A stretch of 5,563 nt of DNA from Atribacterota bacterium (GTDB lineage Bacteria; Atribacterota; Phoenicimicrobiia; Phoenicimicrobiales; Phoenicimicrobiaceae): assembly GCA_030666935.1 (NCBI GenBank), contig DAOUWX010000130.1:1-5563 (forward strand), read 5' to 3'. Both the position numbers and the translations under genes were made by a program. Of the stretch, positions 5,135 through 5,563 are shown in pieces (the first letter of the stretch is position 1; each line of letters begins with the position of its first letter). The notes beneath the pieces were generated by a model. That model worked only from the letters and a program-made list of their open reading frames with translations. It was not told the DNA's origin and made no database searches.

Positions 5135-5175
5135 TAGGCAGCCTGTCCGCGTAAAAACGGGGAATGCTTGCCCTA
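5135..5175. repeat. Imperfect inverted repeat just downstream of iorB
   Basis: The core stem TCCGCGT (5146-5152) pairs with ACGGGGA (5157-5163) at six of seven positions around an AAAA loop. The outer ends TAGGCA and TGCTTGCCCTA pair loosely. On the minus strand it lies 8 bases after the iorB stop codon, where a terminator might be expected, but the sequence beyond it is not T-rich and the outer stem is poor. It looks more like another member of the dispersed hairpin family in these gaps. Confidence 0.5.
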
Positions 5176-5183
5176 CGGTTATT

Positions 5184-5563
5184 TTATTTATTTACTTCTT
5201 CAGATCCCATTTCAAAAGCTTTTAAATTCGTCTCAATACTTTTGGGTGGTAAGTTTTCCTTCATAGACTGAATAATTAAATCTTTTTCTATCGGAAAATT
5301 AGAAGTAGCAACTGCTGCTCCGAGTAGAACCATATTTTCTGAAATAATGCTTCCTGCTTCTTTAGCTATTTTTTGGGCATCAATTACTAACAAATTATCT
5401 ATTTTAGCTCTCAATTCTTCAAAAACAGAAGACAGCTCGGGATATTCCGAAATTCCAAGTGAAACAGTAAAGGGTACAATAGGAGAACTATTTACTATAA
5501 CAAATGATTCTTGATTTATCTTATTTAAAGCCCTTAGGGCTTCTGCCGGTTCAAAAGCTATCA
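5184..5563 (-). CDS. iorB: Indolepyruvate ferredoxin oxidoreductase beta subunit, 3' part (5' end outside window)
   Basis: IorB is the small subunit of the enzyme that oxidatively decarboxylates aryl (and possibly other) 2-oxoacids to acyl-CoA, reducing ferredoxin. The frame is open from the window edge: 125 residues are visible, about two-thirds of a usual IorB of roughly 200. A TTG at 5414 is internal, since coding clearly continues upstream. Family features of the 2-oxoacid:acceptor oxidoreductase gamma/beta domain are AFEPAEALR (2-10), VIVNSSPIVPFTVSLG (21-36), VIDAQKIAKEAGS (59-71), NMVLLGAA (76-83) and a C-terminal NLKAFEMG (112-119). Upstream iorA would be expected beyond the right edge. 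Together with buk and ptb it fits amino-acid fermentation to acids. A related 2-oxoacid oxidoreductase subunit with another substrate cannot be excluded from the fragment. Confidence 0.85.
   Translation of the reverse strand, partial: IAFEPAEALRALNKINQESFVIVNSSPIVPFTVSLGISEYPELSSVFEELRAKIDNLLVIDAQKIAKEAGSIISENMVLLGAAVATSNFPIEKDLIIQSMKENLPPKSIETNLKAFEMGSEEVNK

Overview
The window comes from an AT-rich bacterial genome, probably a fermentative anaerobe. It holds the 3' end of a phosphate-uptake operon and, converging on it, the 3' end of an acyl-CoA fermentation operon. The amino-acid-fermentation genes, strong GGAGG ribosome sites and repeat-laden intergenic DNA would fit an uncultured anaerobic lineage such as Atribacterota. 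That placement is a guess; no taxonomic marker is present.

Left half, plus strand: the last 171 codons of pstA (permease of the ABC phosphate importer), pstB (its ATPase, overlapping pstA by 7 bases), a 302-base gap full of repeats, then phoU (the regulator that couples the transporter to phosphate signalling). phoU ends at a hairpin with T-runs on both sides, which can serve as terminator for both converging operons.

Right half, minus strand, in order of transcription: the 3' two-thirds of iorB (indolepyruvate or 2-oxoacid:ferredoxin oxidoreductase small subunit), buk (butyrate kinase), ptb (phosphate butyryltransferase) and a yjbQ/UPF0047 gene whose ribosome site overlaps the ptb stop codon. 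Together iorB, ptb and buk suggest a pathway in which 2-oxoacids from amino acids are oxidised to acyl-CoA with reduction of ferredoxin. Ptb then swaps CoA for phosphate, and Buk makes ATP and the free acid.

The genes are conventional. The unusual material is in the three long gaps (1296-1597, 3639-3878, 4947-5183). Each carries short-period repeats just upstream of a gene: two degenerate heptad arrays (7-base period, most units starting with AC on the coding strand of the downstream gene) before phoU and buk, and a 21-base (3 x 7) GATTACA-type tandem before ptb. The gaps also carry inverted repeats, several with GTAGGG/CCCTAC-like arms, and two of them share short words in rearranged order and orientation. 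No tRNA, rRNA, CRISPR array or transposase gene is visible.
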